From contig NC_005861.2 in the NCBI RefSeq assembly GCF_000011565.2, positions 310,001-374,000 on the forward strand: a stretch of 64,000 nucleotides of DNA, given 5' to 3'. Below are positions 17,625 to 26,522 of the stretch, one piece after another. Positions within the stretch are counted from its first letter, which is position 1. Each line of letters starts with the position of its first letter. Under the pieces are notes generated by a model, which had not been told where the DNA came from, searched no databases, and was given only the letters and a program-made list of their open reading frames with translations. Origin of the DNA: Candidatus Protochlamydia amoebophila UWE25. Lineage in GTDB: Bacteria; Chlamydiota; Chlamydiia; Chlamydiales; Parachlamydiaceae. Position numbers and translations under genes: made by a program.

Positions 17625-19379
17625 CTACATTTTATCAACTGTTGTCAATCCAAGAATGGTTAATCCTTGTTTGAGAACTTTGGCAGTAGCTTCGCATAAA
17701 AGTAGGCGTGTGTTTTGCTGAGGGGTCCCTTCCACGCGACAATCTCTAAAAAAAGCATTGAATTTCTCTGCGAGTGTATAAAGATAATCTGTTAAACGAT
17801 TAGGAAGTAAATCATTAGCCATTAAATTTAGTGTTTCATGAAAACGTAGTATATGGAGCCCTAATTCAATTTCCGTCGAGTGTTCTAAGTTTATATGCGT
17901 GTTTTCTAAAACAGCAGGAAGATTTGCTTTGAGTCGACGTTTGATCCCAGCAATCCGCACATAAGCATACATTAAGAAAGCTGCCGTATTTCCTTCAAAA
18001 CGAAGCATTCTATCGTAACTAAATGTATAATCTCCAACGCGATTACAAGACAAATCCGCGTATTTAATAGCTCCGATTCCAAGTGATTTGGCTAGATGAC
18101 GTCTCTCCGATTCTTCCATTTCTGGATTTTTTTCACTTAAAATTTTATCCGCGCAATTAATAGCTGTCCTAAGAAGATCGATTAATTTTTCAGTTTCTCC
18201 AGAGCGAGTTCTAAATTTCTTGCCATCTGTTCCTAAAACCAATCCAAAGGGGACATGGTCAACTCGAATTTGTGTTGTGTCAAGATACTTCGCCTTTTCG
18301 GCGGCTTTAAAAATCATTTGAAAATGGGTAGCTTGCCCAGCGTCAGTGATGTAAATTAAGCGATCTCCTTTTTCATGATAAATGCGGTGATAAATGGCCG
18401 CCATGTCCGTTGTGTCATAATTATAGCCCCCATCAGATTTTTGAATCATCAAAGGAAGATTTTCGCCTTCACGATTTTGAAACCCTTCTAAGAAAATACA
18501 TTTTGCCCCATCAGAAATTTTAACTAATCCCTTTTTTTCTAAATCAGAGACGATGTTTGGTAAAAAAGGATTGTAAAACGATTCACCTCGATCTATGATT
18601 TTGACATCTAAAAGTTGATAGATTTCTTGGTAGGCTTTTTGGGAGATTTCGCAAATCATTTGCCAAGCTTCCCGAGCTTTTTGTTCACCTTGTTGCAATG
18701 CTACTACTTCAAGTTGTGCACGACGTTTAAATTCGGGTTCTTCATCAAATTTTTTTTTGGAAGAGCGATACCAGCTCACTAAATGAGTCAAGTCTGTCTT
18801 TTGTTCTCCGGACAAAACATTAGGAGCTTCTTCTTTCATATAGGCAATTAGCATTCCAAATGCTGTTCCCCAATCTCCTAAGTGATTGAGGCGAATAACA
18901 TGATGACCCAGAAATTCAAATAGACGTGCGAGGCTATCTCCAATAACTGTTGAGCGAAGATGTCCCACATGCATTTCTTTGGCAACATTGGGAGAAGAAA
19001 AATCAATAATAATTTTTTCTGGTTTTTCGGGAAAAGGAATTCCAAAATGAGCATCTCGTAATAAAATATCGAGATTCTTAGAAAGAAAATCTGTCGAAAA
19101 AGTCATGTTAATAAAACCAGGCCCCGCAATTTCGATTTTTGATAGGGGGGGCAAAGAGTCGGTTAATTGATTGACAATAGCTTCTGCAACTTGTCTAGGA
19201 TTTTTTTTAAGAAGCTTAGCGAGCTTCATCGCGGAATTAAATTGATAATGGCCAAATTTTTCTTGAGTACTTGGAGTGATTTCAGGTTGAAAATTGGGAT
19301 CCAAAACAGAAAGATCTGGAAACGCATTAGCTGTGGCTTGTTGAAAAAGATTTGCTAAAACTGATAAAAGAGTATTCAT
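17625..19379 (-). CDS. argS: Arginyl-tRNA synthetase
   Basis: This class I synthetase charges tRNA-Arg. The 584-residue product has the N-terminal additional domain (about 1-115), the HIGH equivalent HVGHLRSTVIGD after SSPNVAKEM, and the KFRTRSGE segment that replaces KMSK in ArgS. The DALR anticodon-binding domain starts near FLMYAYVRI and ends the protein. Length is normal. It is transcribed alone and divergently from the signal-peptide AAA+ gene. Confidence 0.96.
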   Translation of the reverse strand: MNTLLSVLANLFQQATANAFPDLSVLDPNFQPEITPSTQEKFGHYQFNSAMKLAKLLKKNPRQVAEAIVNQLTDSLPPLSKIEIAGPGFINMTFSTDFLSKNLDILLRDAHFGIPFPEKPEKIIIDFSSPNVAKEMHVGHLRSTVIGDSLARLFEFLGHHVIRLNHLGDWGTAFGMLIAYMKEEAPNVLSGEQKTDLTHLVSWYRSSKKKFDEEPEFKRRAQLEVVALQQGEQKAREAWQMICEISQKAYQEIYQLLDVKIIDRGESFYNPFLPNIVSDLEKKGLVKISDGAKCIFLEGFQNREGENLPLMIQKSDGGYNYDTTDMAAIYHRIYHEKGDRLIYITDAGQATHFQMIFKAAEKAKYLDTTQIRVDHVPFGLVLGTDGKKFRTRSGETEKLIDLLRTAINCADKILSEKNPEMEESERRHLAKSLGIGAIKYADLSCNRVGDYTFSYDRMLRFEGNTAAFLMYAYVRIAGIKRRLKANLPAVLENTHINLEHSTEIELGLHILRFHETLNLMANDLLPNRLTDYLYTLAEKFNAFFRDCRVEGTPQQNTRLLLCEATAKVLKQGLTILGLTTVDKM

Positions 19380-19602
19380 AATTGTTAAGATAATTTTAAG
19401 TTAATTCGGAAATGAAGTTAGAAATTTGATGATCATGCCTGTTGTAGAATTATTTCTCAAGTCACTTACACATATCCAAAAACGTTCGAGAATCCAATGA
19501 TTAAGATCCTTTCAAAATCTGATTTTTACTAAATTTTTATCAATTGATATAAAATAATTAAACTGTTTAAACTAATTATTGAATATTAAAAAGGATTTAA
19601 AA

Positions 19603-20727
19603 ATGAAAAAGATTCTTTTAGTAATTAGCTTTTTAGCTGTCTCTTTAATTAAAGCAGAAAATTTATCCATAACCACTGAAGAGAAAGAACTAACTTTATC
19701 TTTACAAGAAATTGATCATTTACAAGCTTGGTGGCCTTGGTCAAGTACACCTAAAGTCGTCAATCCTAAACCTTTATCTCCTTTTAACGTATTAGAACTA
19801 GAAAATAATTTAAGAGAAAAAGTGATTGGGCAGTCGCAAGCTGTTAAAAATACGGCTAATGCATTATTGTGTTATTATGCAGGAATTAATGATCCAAATA
19901 AACCTATTGCTTCGTTTTTGTATGTAGGTCCGACGGGAGTGGGTAAAACAGAGCTTGCTAAAGAGCTTGCACGACAGCTTTTTCAGGATGAAACTAAATT
20001 ACTTCGTTTTGATATGTCAGAATACGAATCTCAGGTAGGAATTAATCGATTAATAGGGGTTCCTAATGGTTATAAAGATTCTGAACACGGAGGGCTTCTT
20101 TCTAATGCAATCTTAGCGAACCCTCATGCTGTTGTTTTACTAGATGAAATTGAAAAAGCTGATCCAAAAGTAAGAGCTCTATTTCTACATATATTTGACG
20201 AAGGTTATTTTACGAGTGGTGTCGGCGAATTGGTTGATTGTCGCAATTGTGTGTTTATTGCTACAACAAACCTTGCCAGCCAAGCCATCTTAAATATTCA
20301 TCCTTTTTCTTATGAGAAAGCCCTTGATACAATTGAGATTTATCTCATTAATGCTTTGACTCCAGAATTTTACAATCGAATTGAACCAGTCATTTTTCAA
20401 GGGTTAGATCGGGAAATGATGAAAGAAATAGCCCAAATTAAGTTAAATCAATTAGCGCAAAATATTTTAAAACAAAAAAAAGTTAAAGTTTATTTTGATG
20501 AATTCGTTGTAGACTATATTCAAACAAAGGGATATCATCCTGCGCTGGGCGCAAGACCTATGCAAAGATTGATTAAAAATGAATTAACACCATTAATAGC
20601 AAAAACAATTTTGCATGCTCAGTATTTACCTGGTGATGTGATGCATATCTCTTATTTAGAGTCAGAATTGATTATCAGTCGGCTCGCAGAATCAGAAGCT
20701 AACGAAATTTTGAGTACTAATCCTTAA
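19603..20727 (+). CDS. Signal-peptide-bearing ClpB/ClpA-type single AAA+ ATPase
   Basis: The 374-residue product has an N-terminal signal peptide-like segment (MKKILLVISFLAVSLIKA, a possible cleavage before Glu19), a short linker, and one HSP100 D2-type AAA+ module. Walker A is GPTGVGKT (109-116), Walker B VVLLDEIEKA (177-186), sensor 1 lies in FIATTNLAS, the arginine finger in TPEFYNRIEP and sensor 2 in GARPMQRLI. The pore loop reads NGYKDSE where ClpB has GYVG. I chose the ATG at 19603, with AAAAGGA seven to nine bases upstream, over an in-frame TTG at 19579. There is no ClpB N-domain, D1 module or coiled-coil M-domain. The layout resembles eukaryotic torsins, but function and location are unknown; the hydrophobic segment could also be an anchor. 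Confidence 0.85.
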   Translation: MKKILLVISFLAVSLIKAENLSITTEEKELTLSLQEIDHLQAWWPWSSTPKVVNPKPLSPFNVLELENNLREKVIGQSQAVKNTANALLCYYAGINDPNKPIASFLYVGPTGVGKTELAKELARQLFQDETKLLRFDMSEYESQVGINRLIGVPNGYKDSEHGGLLSNAILANPHAVVLLDEIEKADPKVRALFLHIFDEGYFTSGVGELVDCRNCVFIATTNLASQAILNIHPFSYEKALDTIEIYLINALTPEFYNRIEPVIFQGLDREMMKEIAQIKLNQLAQNILKQKKVKVYFDEFVVDYIQTKGYHPALGARPMQRLIKNELTPLIAKTILHAQYLPGDVMHISYLESELIISRLAESEANEILSTNP

Positions 20728-21121
20728 AAATGAAAGAAACCAGCATTAAATTATCAATTTGGTGCAGACAGTTAAAATAGTGTTTTAAGCTAATTCTAAG
20801 TGGTAACATACAAGTAAGATTAAAGTTTGCAGATGTTATCAACCCCTTGAGTTTTAATTATTCAAAGTTTAAATTTTCCGAATTTTTTGCATCAAATTCT
20901 CCTTGTGAGATAGATGAAAATTGTCTTGTATGATAATATTTTACAAGCTAATCTAATTAGCAGTAATCACAAGTTTATACAATGAACGCAAAAAATCTTT
21001 TTTTTAATTCATTCATACTGGTCTAAAATTAGGCTTAAAACCGATTTTTTAAAACCAATAAAGAAAAGAATAGTTCGCTCAAAAGTATAATTTTAATCTT
21101 AAATTTCCGGTAGAGGTTTTC
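20728..21121. other. Intergenic gap between AAA+ gene and DUF2709-like gene
   Basis: This is AT-rich sequence with no gene on either strand and no strong stem-loop. A TGATAATAT extended -10-like sequence occurs near 20930, without a matching -35 box. The ribosome binding site for the next gene (GTAGAGGT) is at the right edge. Confidence 0.4.
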
Positions 21122-21856
21122 ATGACAAAAGTTGTTATAACTGATGAACAAAAAAAAATGTTAGAACAATTTCTCGATGAAAATCGCCCAGCTGAATTAA
21201 TCAATACCTATCTGCATTTTATTGAGAGCAAATTCCAACTACAACCCGTACTTTTTCCTAAAGATAAAATTATCTATCAAAGTGCGGAAGATTGTATCAA
21301 AAACCTAGAAAGGGAAGGAAAACTTTGGCATGAAACAGAAATTAAAATTGGTTTTGGTCATGCAAGTGTTAATGAGGAAACTAAAAAAGTTTACATTTGC
21401 CCATTCACGGGAAAAGTATTTGGAGATAACACGCATCCAAACCCTCAAGATGCTATTTACGATTGGGTATCTAAATGTCCAGAAAATACTGAAAGGATTG
21501 GCGGTTTGAGAGTCAAACGTTTCTTTGTTTCAGAAGATCCAGAGGTCATCAAAAGTTATATCGATAAAACTAAATCACGCAGAGATGCCATTAAGAAAGT
21601 TGTTTACTCTTCGGTTTTAAGTGGGAAACTCTTCAATAGTAAAGAAGCTGTGATCGAAGACTTTAAACGAAATTATTTGAAAAAATTGTCTTTAGTCGAA
21701 GTACAAATTCAAAATAAATTTAAAATTGAGGATCACTTTTTGGCCTTTATTCAAAAACATTTAGTAGAAGATAAAATCGCATCATTTGTGGAAGCATTAG
21801 CGGAGTTTGATGAATTTCTGCCATACGTTGAGCGTTGGGTAGAAGCAGAAGATTAA
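21122..21856 (+). CDS. Chlamydial conserved protein (DUF2709-like)
   Basis: The 244-residue soluble protein looks like the chlamydia-restricted family annotated as DUF2709, which in C. trachomatis sits next to the tsaE homologue, as here. Visible features are an acidic helical N-terminus, a central block VYICPFTGKVFGDNTHPNPQDAIYDWVSKCP (quoted only in part as VYICPFTGKVFGDN) with two cysteines, and a helical C-terminus. There is no signal peptide or membrane segment. The function is unknown, and the family name is from memory. The gene leads a run of tsaE, engB and a dnaQ-like gene, 39 bases before tsaE. Confidence 0.75.
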   Translation: MTKVVITDEQKKMLEQFLDENRPAELINTYLHFIESKFQLQPVLFPKDKIIYQSAEDCIKNLEREGKLWHETEIKIGFGHASVNEETKKVYICPFTGKVFGDNTHPNPQDAIYDWVSKCPENTERIGGLRVKRFFVSEDPEVIKSYIDKTKSRRDAIKKVVYSSVLSGKLFNSKEAVIEDFKRNYLKKLSLVEVQIQNKFKIEDHFLAFIQKHLVEDKIASFVEALAEFDEFLPYVERWVEAED

Positions 21857-21895
21857 TGCAATGAATTGTTTGCTTAATTTGATTTGTGATGCTCT

Positions 21896-22336
21896 ATGTC
21901 TACATTAATACACTATTATTCAAATTCTGCTGAAGAAACACAAGAAGTTGGATTTAATTTTGGTTTAACATTGCCCGCCAACTCTGTCATCTGTTTTTTT
22001 GGTGATCTAGCTGCTGGCAAAACAACTTTTATTAAAGGTTTGGTTGCAGGAGCATCTCAACTTGATCCAAATATTGTGCAAAGTCCAACTTTTTCTTATC
22101 TTCACATTTATGAGGGAAAGCAAATTGTTTACCACTTTGATTTATATCGCTTGAAAGATGTAGATGAGTTTCTGAGCATGGGATTTGATGAATATTTTGA
22201 ATCTGGCGGAATTTGTTGTGTGGAATGGTCTGAACGAATTCATTCGATACTCCCTCCTAATTGCTTATTTGTGATATTAACTCATCAAACAGAGAACCGC
22301 AGAGAAATTAAGATTATTGAGAAGGATACAAAATGA
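21896..22336 (+). CDS. tsaE: tRNA threonylcarbamoyladenosine biosynthesis ATPase
   Basis: TsaE is the small ATPase that, with TsaB and TsaD, makes the t6A37 modification of ANN-decoding tRNAs. The 146-residue product has the Walker A GDLAAGKTTFIKGL, the substrate-loop QSPTFSYLHIYEG, and the YHFDLYRL and CVEWSER motifs typical of the family. Length is normal. Its stop overlaps the engB start by 4 bases (ATGA), so both are translationally coupled. Confidence 0.94.
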   Translation: MSTLIHYYSNSAEETQEVGFNFGLTLPANSVICFFGDLAAGKTTFIKGLVAGASQLDPNIVQSPTFSYLHIYEGKQIVYHFDLYRLKDVDEFLSMGFDEYFESGGICCVEWSERIHSILPPNCLFVILTHQTENRREIKIIEKDTK

Positions 22337-22953
22337 AAAAGGCGGTTCAGGCTAAGTTTATTAAAACTGCTATTTTGAATAAAGATTATCCTATAATCCG
22401 TTCTCCGTCTGGTGATATTCTTCCCGAAGTCGCAGTTGTAGGAAGATCAAATGTAGGAAAATCTAGCCTACTCAATCATTTATTTGAAGCTAAGCATCTA
22501 GTGAAAACTTCTGCCACACCTGGTAAAACGCAAGCTTTAAATTTTTTTAGCTTAAATGATCAGATTGCTTTCGCTGATTTGCCCGGTTATGGCTATGCTA
22601 AAGTGCCTCCTTCTGTTAGAAAAGAATGGGGACCCATGGTTCGCTCCTATTTGGAAAGTCGGGAAAGTTTAAAACTTATTTTATTTTTGTTGGATATTAG
22701 ACGCATTCCTAATGAAGAAGACATTCAATTTTTAGAGTGGGTTCTTTATCACGAGAAAGCTCTTATATTAGTTTTAACGAAAATTGATAAAGTTAATCAG
22801 AAAGAATTAAGGCTCAATACGACAAAAATCTTAGATACGCTAAGTTTAATGAATTTACACCACCTTTATTATTCAGTCCCTAAAAATCGGGGTAGAAAAG
22901 AGCTCATGATAATGATTCAAGATGCTTTGAATGATGAAGATAAACAAGAATAG
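22333..22953 (+). CDS. engB: Ribosome biogenesis GTPase EngB/YsxC
   Basis: EngB is an essential GTPase of large-subunit assembly. The 206-residue product has G1 GRSNVGKSSLLN, G2 TSATPGKT, G3 DLPGYGYAKV, G4 LTKIDK and a C-terminal SVPKNRGRKEL segment near G5. Length is typical. It overlaps tsaE by 4 bases and is followed after 5 bases by the dnaQ-like gene. Confidence 0.95.
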   Translation: MKKAVQAKFIKTAILNKDYPIIRSPSGDILPEVAVVGRSNVGKSSLLNHLFEAKHLVKTSATPGKTQALNFFSLNDQIAFADLPGYGYAKVPPSVRKEWGPMVRSYLESRESLKLILFLLDIRRIPNEEDIQFLEWVLYHEKALILVLTKIDKVNQKELRLNTTKILDTLSLMNLHHLYYSVPKNRGRKELMIMIQDALNDEDKQE

Positions 22954-22958
22954 AGACT

Positions 22959-23708
22959 ATGCCCGATATAGAAAAAAATAAATTTATTTGCATTGATTGT
23001 GAAACAACTGGTTTAGATCCTCAACAAGATCGTATTATTGAAGTAGCTGTCATGTGTTTTGACGGGAACCAAGTTTATGCACAAATGGAAAGCCTTATTA
23101 ATCCTGAATGTCCGATACCTGAAACGTCTATAGCTATTCATCATATTACTCAAGATATGGTAAAAGATAAACCGACAATTAATCATGTTCTACCGCAAAT
23201 TTTAGAATTGATTAGCGATCATATTATTATTGGTCATGGTGTAGGATTTGATATTGAAATTCTGGCAGTTGCAGCGGAAAGGCATGGCATCCCTTGCAAA
23301 ATCAGAAAAAATCGATTTTTAGATACTTTAAGAATGGCCCGACTTTATGGAGAAAGCCCTGTTAATTCTCTTGAATATTTACGCAAGCACTTTAATATTC
23401 CGCTTGAAGGAGCTCATCGTGCCATGAGTGACGTAATTGTCAATAAAGAAGTATTTAAACATTTATCGAAGCGTTATCGAACTACAGAACAACTTTTTGA
23501 AGTTTTATCAAAGCCAATTTTGATGAACACAATGCCTCTTGGTAAACATAAAGGACGGCTTCTTAAAGAAATTCCCTTGCAATATTTACAATGGGTTTGC
23601 AATAAAGATTTTGATCAAGATTTGCTTTTTTCTGTACGAACCGAGTTAAAAAGACGTAAACATGGAAATCAGTTTAATCAATCCAGTAATCCTTTCTTAA
23701 AACTTTAA
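22959..23708 (+). CDS. dnaQ: DnaQ-like 3'-5' exonuclease with C-terminal DUF3820-like domain
   Basis: The 249-residue product has a DEDDh exonuclease domain (about 5-175). Motif I is CIDCETTGLDPQQDRIIEV, motif II lies in IIGHGVGFDIE, and motif III is HRAMSDVI with the His-x4-Asp spacing. The last about 65 residues start MNTMPLGKHKGRLLKEIPLQYLQW, a pattern resembling the DUF3820 family (MxFGKYKGxxLxxxPxxYLxW). It could be the Pol III proofreading subunit or an independent exonuclease; chlamydiae have more than one DnaQ-like gene, so the symbol is tentative. It belongs to the tsaE-engB run. Confidence 0.82.
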   Translation: MPDIEKNKFICIDCETTGLDPQQDRIIEVAVMCFDGNQVYAQMESLINPECPIPETSIAIHHITQDMVKDKPTINHVLPQILELISDHIIIGHGVGFDIEILAVAAERHGIPCKIRKNRFLDTLRMARLYGESPVNSLEYLRKHFNIPLEGAHRAMSDVIVNKEVFKHLSKRYRTTEQLFEVLSKPILMNTMPLGKHKGRLLKEIPLQYLQWVCNKDFDQDLLFSVRTELKRRKHGNQFNQSSNPFLKL

Positions 23709-23723
23709 TGCATAGGGGTAGAC

Positions 23724-24623
23724 ATGGGACAATTTAATCAAACTGAAAAAGGATCATTTGAAATTAAAGTTGCCTTGGCAGAGATGTTGAAAGGAGGAGT
23801 GATCATGGATGTCACGAACTCAGAGCAAGCTAAAATTGCAGAGGATGCTGGGGCGGTTGCCGTTATGGCTTTAGAAAGAATTCCGTCTGATATTCGTGTT
23901 CAGGGCGGAATCGCCCGCATGTCAAATCCTGAACTTATCCAGAAAATTCAAGAAACAGTTTCGATACCTGTTATGGCTAAATGTCGAATTGGACATTTTG
24001 TAGAAGCACAAATTTTAGAGTCATTACAAGTTGATTTTATTGATGAAAGCGAAGTTTTAACGCCTGCTGATGAAGAAAACCATATCGATAAACATATTTT
24101 TAAAGTTCCCTTTGTTTGTGGTTGTCGAGATTTAGGGGAAGCTTTAAGAAGAATTGGTGAAGGGGCTGCAATGATTCGAACGAAAGGGGAAGCCGGCACA
24201 GGAAATGTTGTCGAAGCTGTTCGACATATGCGGGCCATTAATCGAGAAATCAGGCATTTAATGCTGATGGATTCTTCGGAACTCATGGCAGAAGCTAAAC
24301 GATTAGGTGCCCCCTTTCATTTAGTCCAAATGGTTGCAAAATCTGGTGTGCTCCCTGTGCCTAATTTCGCTGCAGGTGGAATTGCCACTCCAGCAGATGC
24401 TGCTTTGATGATGCAATTAGGGGCACAATCTGTTTTTGTAGGATCGGGAATTTTTAAATCAGAAGATCCTGCAAAAAGAGCTCGTGCAATAGTCGGGGCC
24501 ACCACATTTTTTCAAAATCCTGAAAAATTAGCTCAATTTTCGATGGATCTTCTTGATGCGATGAAAGGGATTGATATTAGACAACTTAAACGAGAAGATT
24601 TGATGGCTCAAAGAGGTTGGTAG
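23724..24623 (+). CDS. pdxS: Pyridoxal 5'-phosphate synthase subunit PdxS
   Basis: PdxS forms a ring-shaped dodecamer that builds PLP from ribose 5-phosphate, glyceraldehyde 3-phosphate and ammonia from PdxT. The 299-residue product is strongly conserved: [50 protein letters not shown] (with a catalytic Lys), and the phosphate-loop GEAGTG and [17 protein letters not shown]. It sits 15 bases after the dnaQ-like gene and 3 bases before pdxT. As far as I know, pathogenic Chlamydiaceae lack this pathway. Confidence 0.97.
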   Translation: MGQFNQTEKGSFEIKVALAEMLKGGVIMDVTNSEQAKIAEDAGAVAVMALERIPSDIRVQGGIARMSNPELIQKIQETVSIPVMAKCRIGHFVEAQILESLQVDFIDESEVLTPADEENHIDKHIFKVPFVCGCRDLGEALRRIGEGAAMIRTKGEAGTGNVVEAVRHMRAINREIRHLMLMDSSELMAEAKRLGAPFHLVQMVAKSGVLPVPNFAAGGIATPADAALMMQLGAQSVFVGSGIFKSEDPAKRARAIVGATTFFQNPEKLAQFSMDLLDAMKGIDIRQLKREDLMAQRGW

Positions 24624-24626
24624 AGC

Positions 24627-25220
24627 ATGCTGATAGGTATATTAGCATTACAGGGAGATTTCTTTAAACATCAAGAAATGCTTCATTCTCTTGGTATAGA
24701 AACGATCCAAGTTAAAACTCGAAATGAGTTAGATTTTTGTGATGCTCTTATTATTCCTGGTGGGGAATCTACTGTGATGATGCGACAACTTGAAACAACA
24801 AATCTTAAAGAGCTATTAGTTCATTTTGCGATCCATAAACCTGTTTTTGGAACTTGTGCTGGCCTTATTTTAATGTCTTCTCACGTTCAAAATTCTGCAA
24901 TGATGCCGCTTGGACTGTTACATATTGCTGTCGAACGAAATGCGTTTGGGCGGCAAGTCGATTCTTTTCAAGTGGATGTGTCTGTTTATTTAAAACCAGG
25001 AGACGAAATATGTTTTCCTGCTTTTTTTATTCGAGCTCCACGTATTCGAACAAGTGAAACTCCCGTGCAAATTCTTGCTTCTTATGAAGGGGAGCCTATT
25101 TTGGTTCGGCAAGGGCATCATTTAGGAGCATCGTTTCATCCGGAGTTAACAGTCAACCCTTCTATTCATCTTTATTTTCTTGAAATGGTCAAAGAAAACT
25201 TAGAAAATCATAAGAAATAG
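24627..25220 (+). CDS. pdxT: Pyridoxal 5'-phosphate synthase glutaminase subunit PdxT
   Basis: PdxT hydrolyses glutamine and channels ammonia to PdxS. The 197-residue class I amidotransferase has [10 protein letters not shown], the nucleophile Cys77 in GTCAGL, the conserved [13 protein letters not shown] segment, and His-Glu of the triad in FHPELT. It follows pdxS after 3 bases, so the pair should be made in step. Confidence 0.96.
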
Positions 25221-25258
25221 AACTTTCTTCATTAGTCTTTTGTCTGTTAATAAGAAAC

Positions 25259-25287
25259 TTGACAGAACTTTTCGTTTAAGTTATTAA
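25259..25287 (+). promoter_or_regulatory. Promoter upstream of pgk
   Basis: A perfect -35 TTGACA (25259-25264) is separated by 17 bp from TATTAA (25282-25287, 4/6 of the -10 consensus). The pgk start lies 33 bp further on. This is one of the two best sigma-70-type promoters in the window. Confidence 0.6.
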
Positions 25288-25319
25288 CTCATTTCATAAA
25301 TGAATTAAGGAGGGTGAGG

Positions 25320-26522
25320 GTGAAGGATAAATTATCGATTCGCGATTTAAATTTGAAAGACAAGAAAGCCTTAATTCGTGTCGATTTTAACGTCCCTTTA
25401 GAAAAAGGTTTGATTACAGATGATAGTCGTATTCAAGCCTCTCTTCCCACAATTCAATATGTTTTAGATCAAGAAGGAGCCGTTATTTTGATGAGCCATC
25501 TCGGTCGTCCTAAAGGTTTGTTTGATTCTAAATTTTCGTTGGCTCCTTGTGCTAAACGTTTATCAGAATTATTAAATAAGCCTGTAAAAATGGCTGCAGA
25601 TTGTTGTGGATTAGACGTTGAACAGATGGTTCGTCAGCTAAAATCAGGAGAAGTTTTATTGCTTGAAAATTTACGTTTTCACAAAGGCGAAGAAAGGCCT
25701 GATGATGAACCTAATTTTACAAGTGCTTTGTCAGAGTTGGGAGATGTTTATATCAATGATGCTTTTGGAACTGCTCATCGTGCTCATGCTTCGACAACAA
25801 AAATTGCAAAATTTTTTCCCAATCGTGCAGCAGCGGGTTTGTTACTTGAAAAGGAAATTTCTTATCTAGGTTGTGCTTTAACGAATCCTAAACGTCCTTT
25901 TTGTGCAGTGTTAGGAGGTGCAAAAATTTCCACAAAGTTTAAAGTCATCGAAGCTTTACAGTCTAAAGCAGATGTTTTATTAATAGGGGGAGCGATGGCT
26001 TTCACTTTTTTCAAATCTGAAGGAATACCTATTGGGGATTCGCTTTACGAAAGCGAATTCGTTGCTGTCGCTCGTGAATTGTTAGGTGTTGAGACACAGT
26101 CTCGCTGCCGCCTTTTACTACCCATAGACTTGGTCATTGCTAAAAAAATGGATGAATCCTTCACTGAAACGAGAATTATTTCAGTTAAAGAAGGAATTCC
26201 TGATGGGTATCAAGGGGTAGATATTGGGCCAGACACTATTAAACTTTATCAAGAAGAATTGAACAGAGCAGCTACGATTTTTTGGAACGGCCCTTTAGGA
26301 GTATTTGAAGTTCCTGCTTTTTCTAAAGGGACTCAAACTATTGCTCAAACTCTTGCTGTTGTCAACGCGATTACTATTGTTGGGGGAGGGGATTCCTTAG
26401 CTGCTATAGAACAAGCTGGGGTTTCTAAACAAATAAACCATCTTTCAACTGGAGGGGGTGCCTCTTTAGAATATATAGAATTTGGGCAATTACCTGGGAT
26501 TGAAGCTCTATCAGATAAATAA
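25320..26522 (+). CDS. pgk: Phosphoglycerate kinase
   Basis: Pgk makes ATP from 1,3-bisphosphoglycerate in glycolysis. The 400-residue product has the RVDFNVPLEKG N-terminal motif, SHLGRPKG, the ENLRFHKGEE segment, GGAKISTKFKVIE, WNGPLGVFE and the nucleotide-loop GGGDSLAAIE. The start needs a decision: GTG at 25314 directly abuts the ribosome binding site AAGGAGG (25307-25313), whereas GTG at 25320 has a 6-base spacing, so I chose 25320. Non-ATG initiation is thus likely. The gene stands alone after pdxST with its own promoter. Confidence 0.95.
   Translation: MKDKLSIRDLNLKDKKALIRVDFNVPLEKGLITDDSRIQASLPTIQYVLDQEGAVILMSHLGRPKGLFDSKFSLAPCAKRLSELLNKPVKMAADCCGLDVEQMVRQLKSGEVLLLENLRFHKGEERPDDEPNFTSALSELGDVYINDAFGTAHRAHASTTKIAKFFPNRAAAGLLLEKEISYLGCALTNPKRPFCAVLGGAKISTKFKVIEALQSKADVLLIGGAMAFTFFKSEGIPIGDSLYESEFVAVARELLGVETQSRCRLLLPIDLVIAKKMDESFTETRIISVKEGIPDGYQGVDIGPDTIKLYQEELNRAATIFWNGPLGVFEVPAFSKGTQTIAQTLAVVNAITIVGGGDSLAAIEQAGVSKQINHLSTGGGASLEYIEFGQLPGIEALSDK

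Noticed and set aside
23948-24286. Minus-strand frame of 112 codons inside pdxS
   Set aside because: It is the antisense of a highly conserved gene; composition (Ser-rich) is that of a shadow frame.
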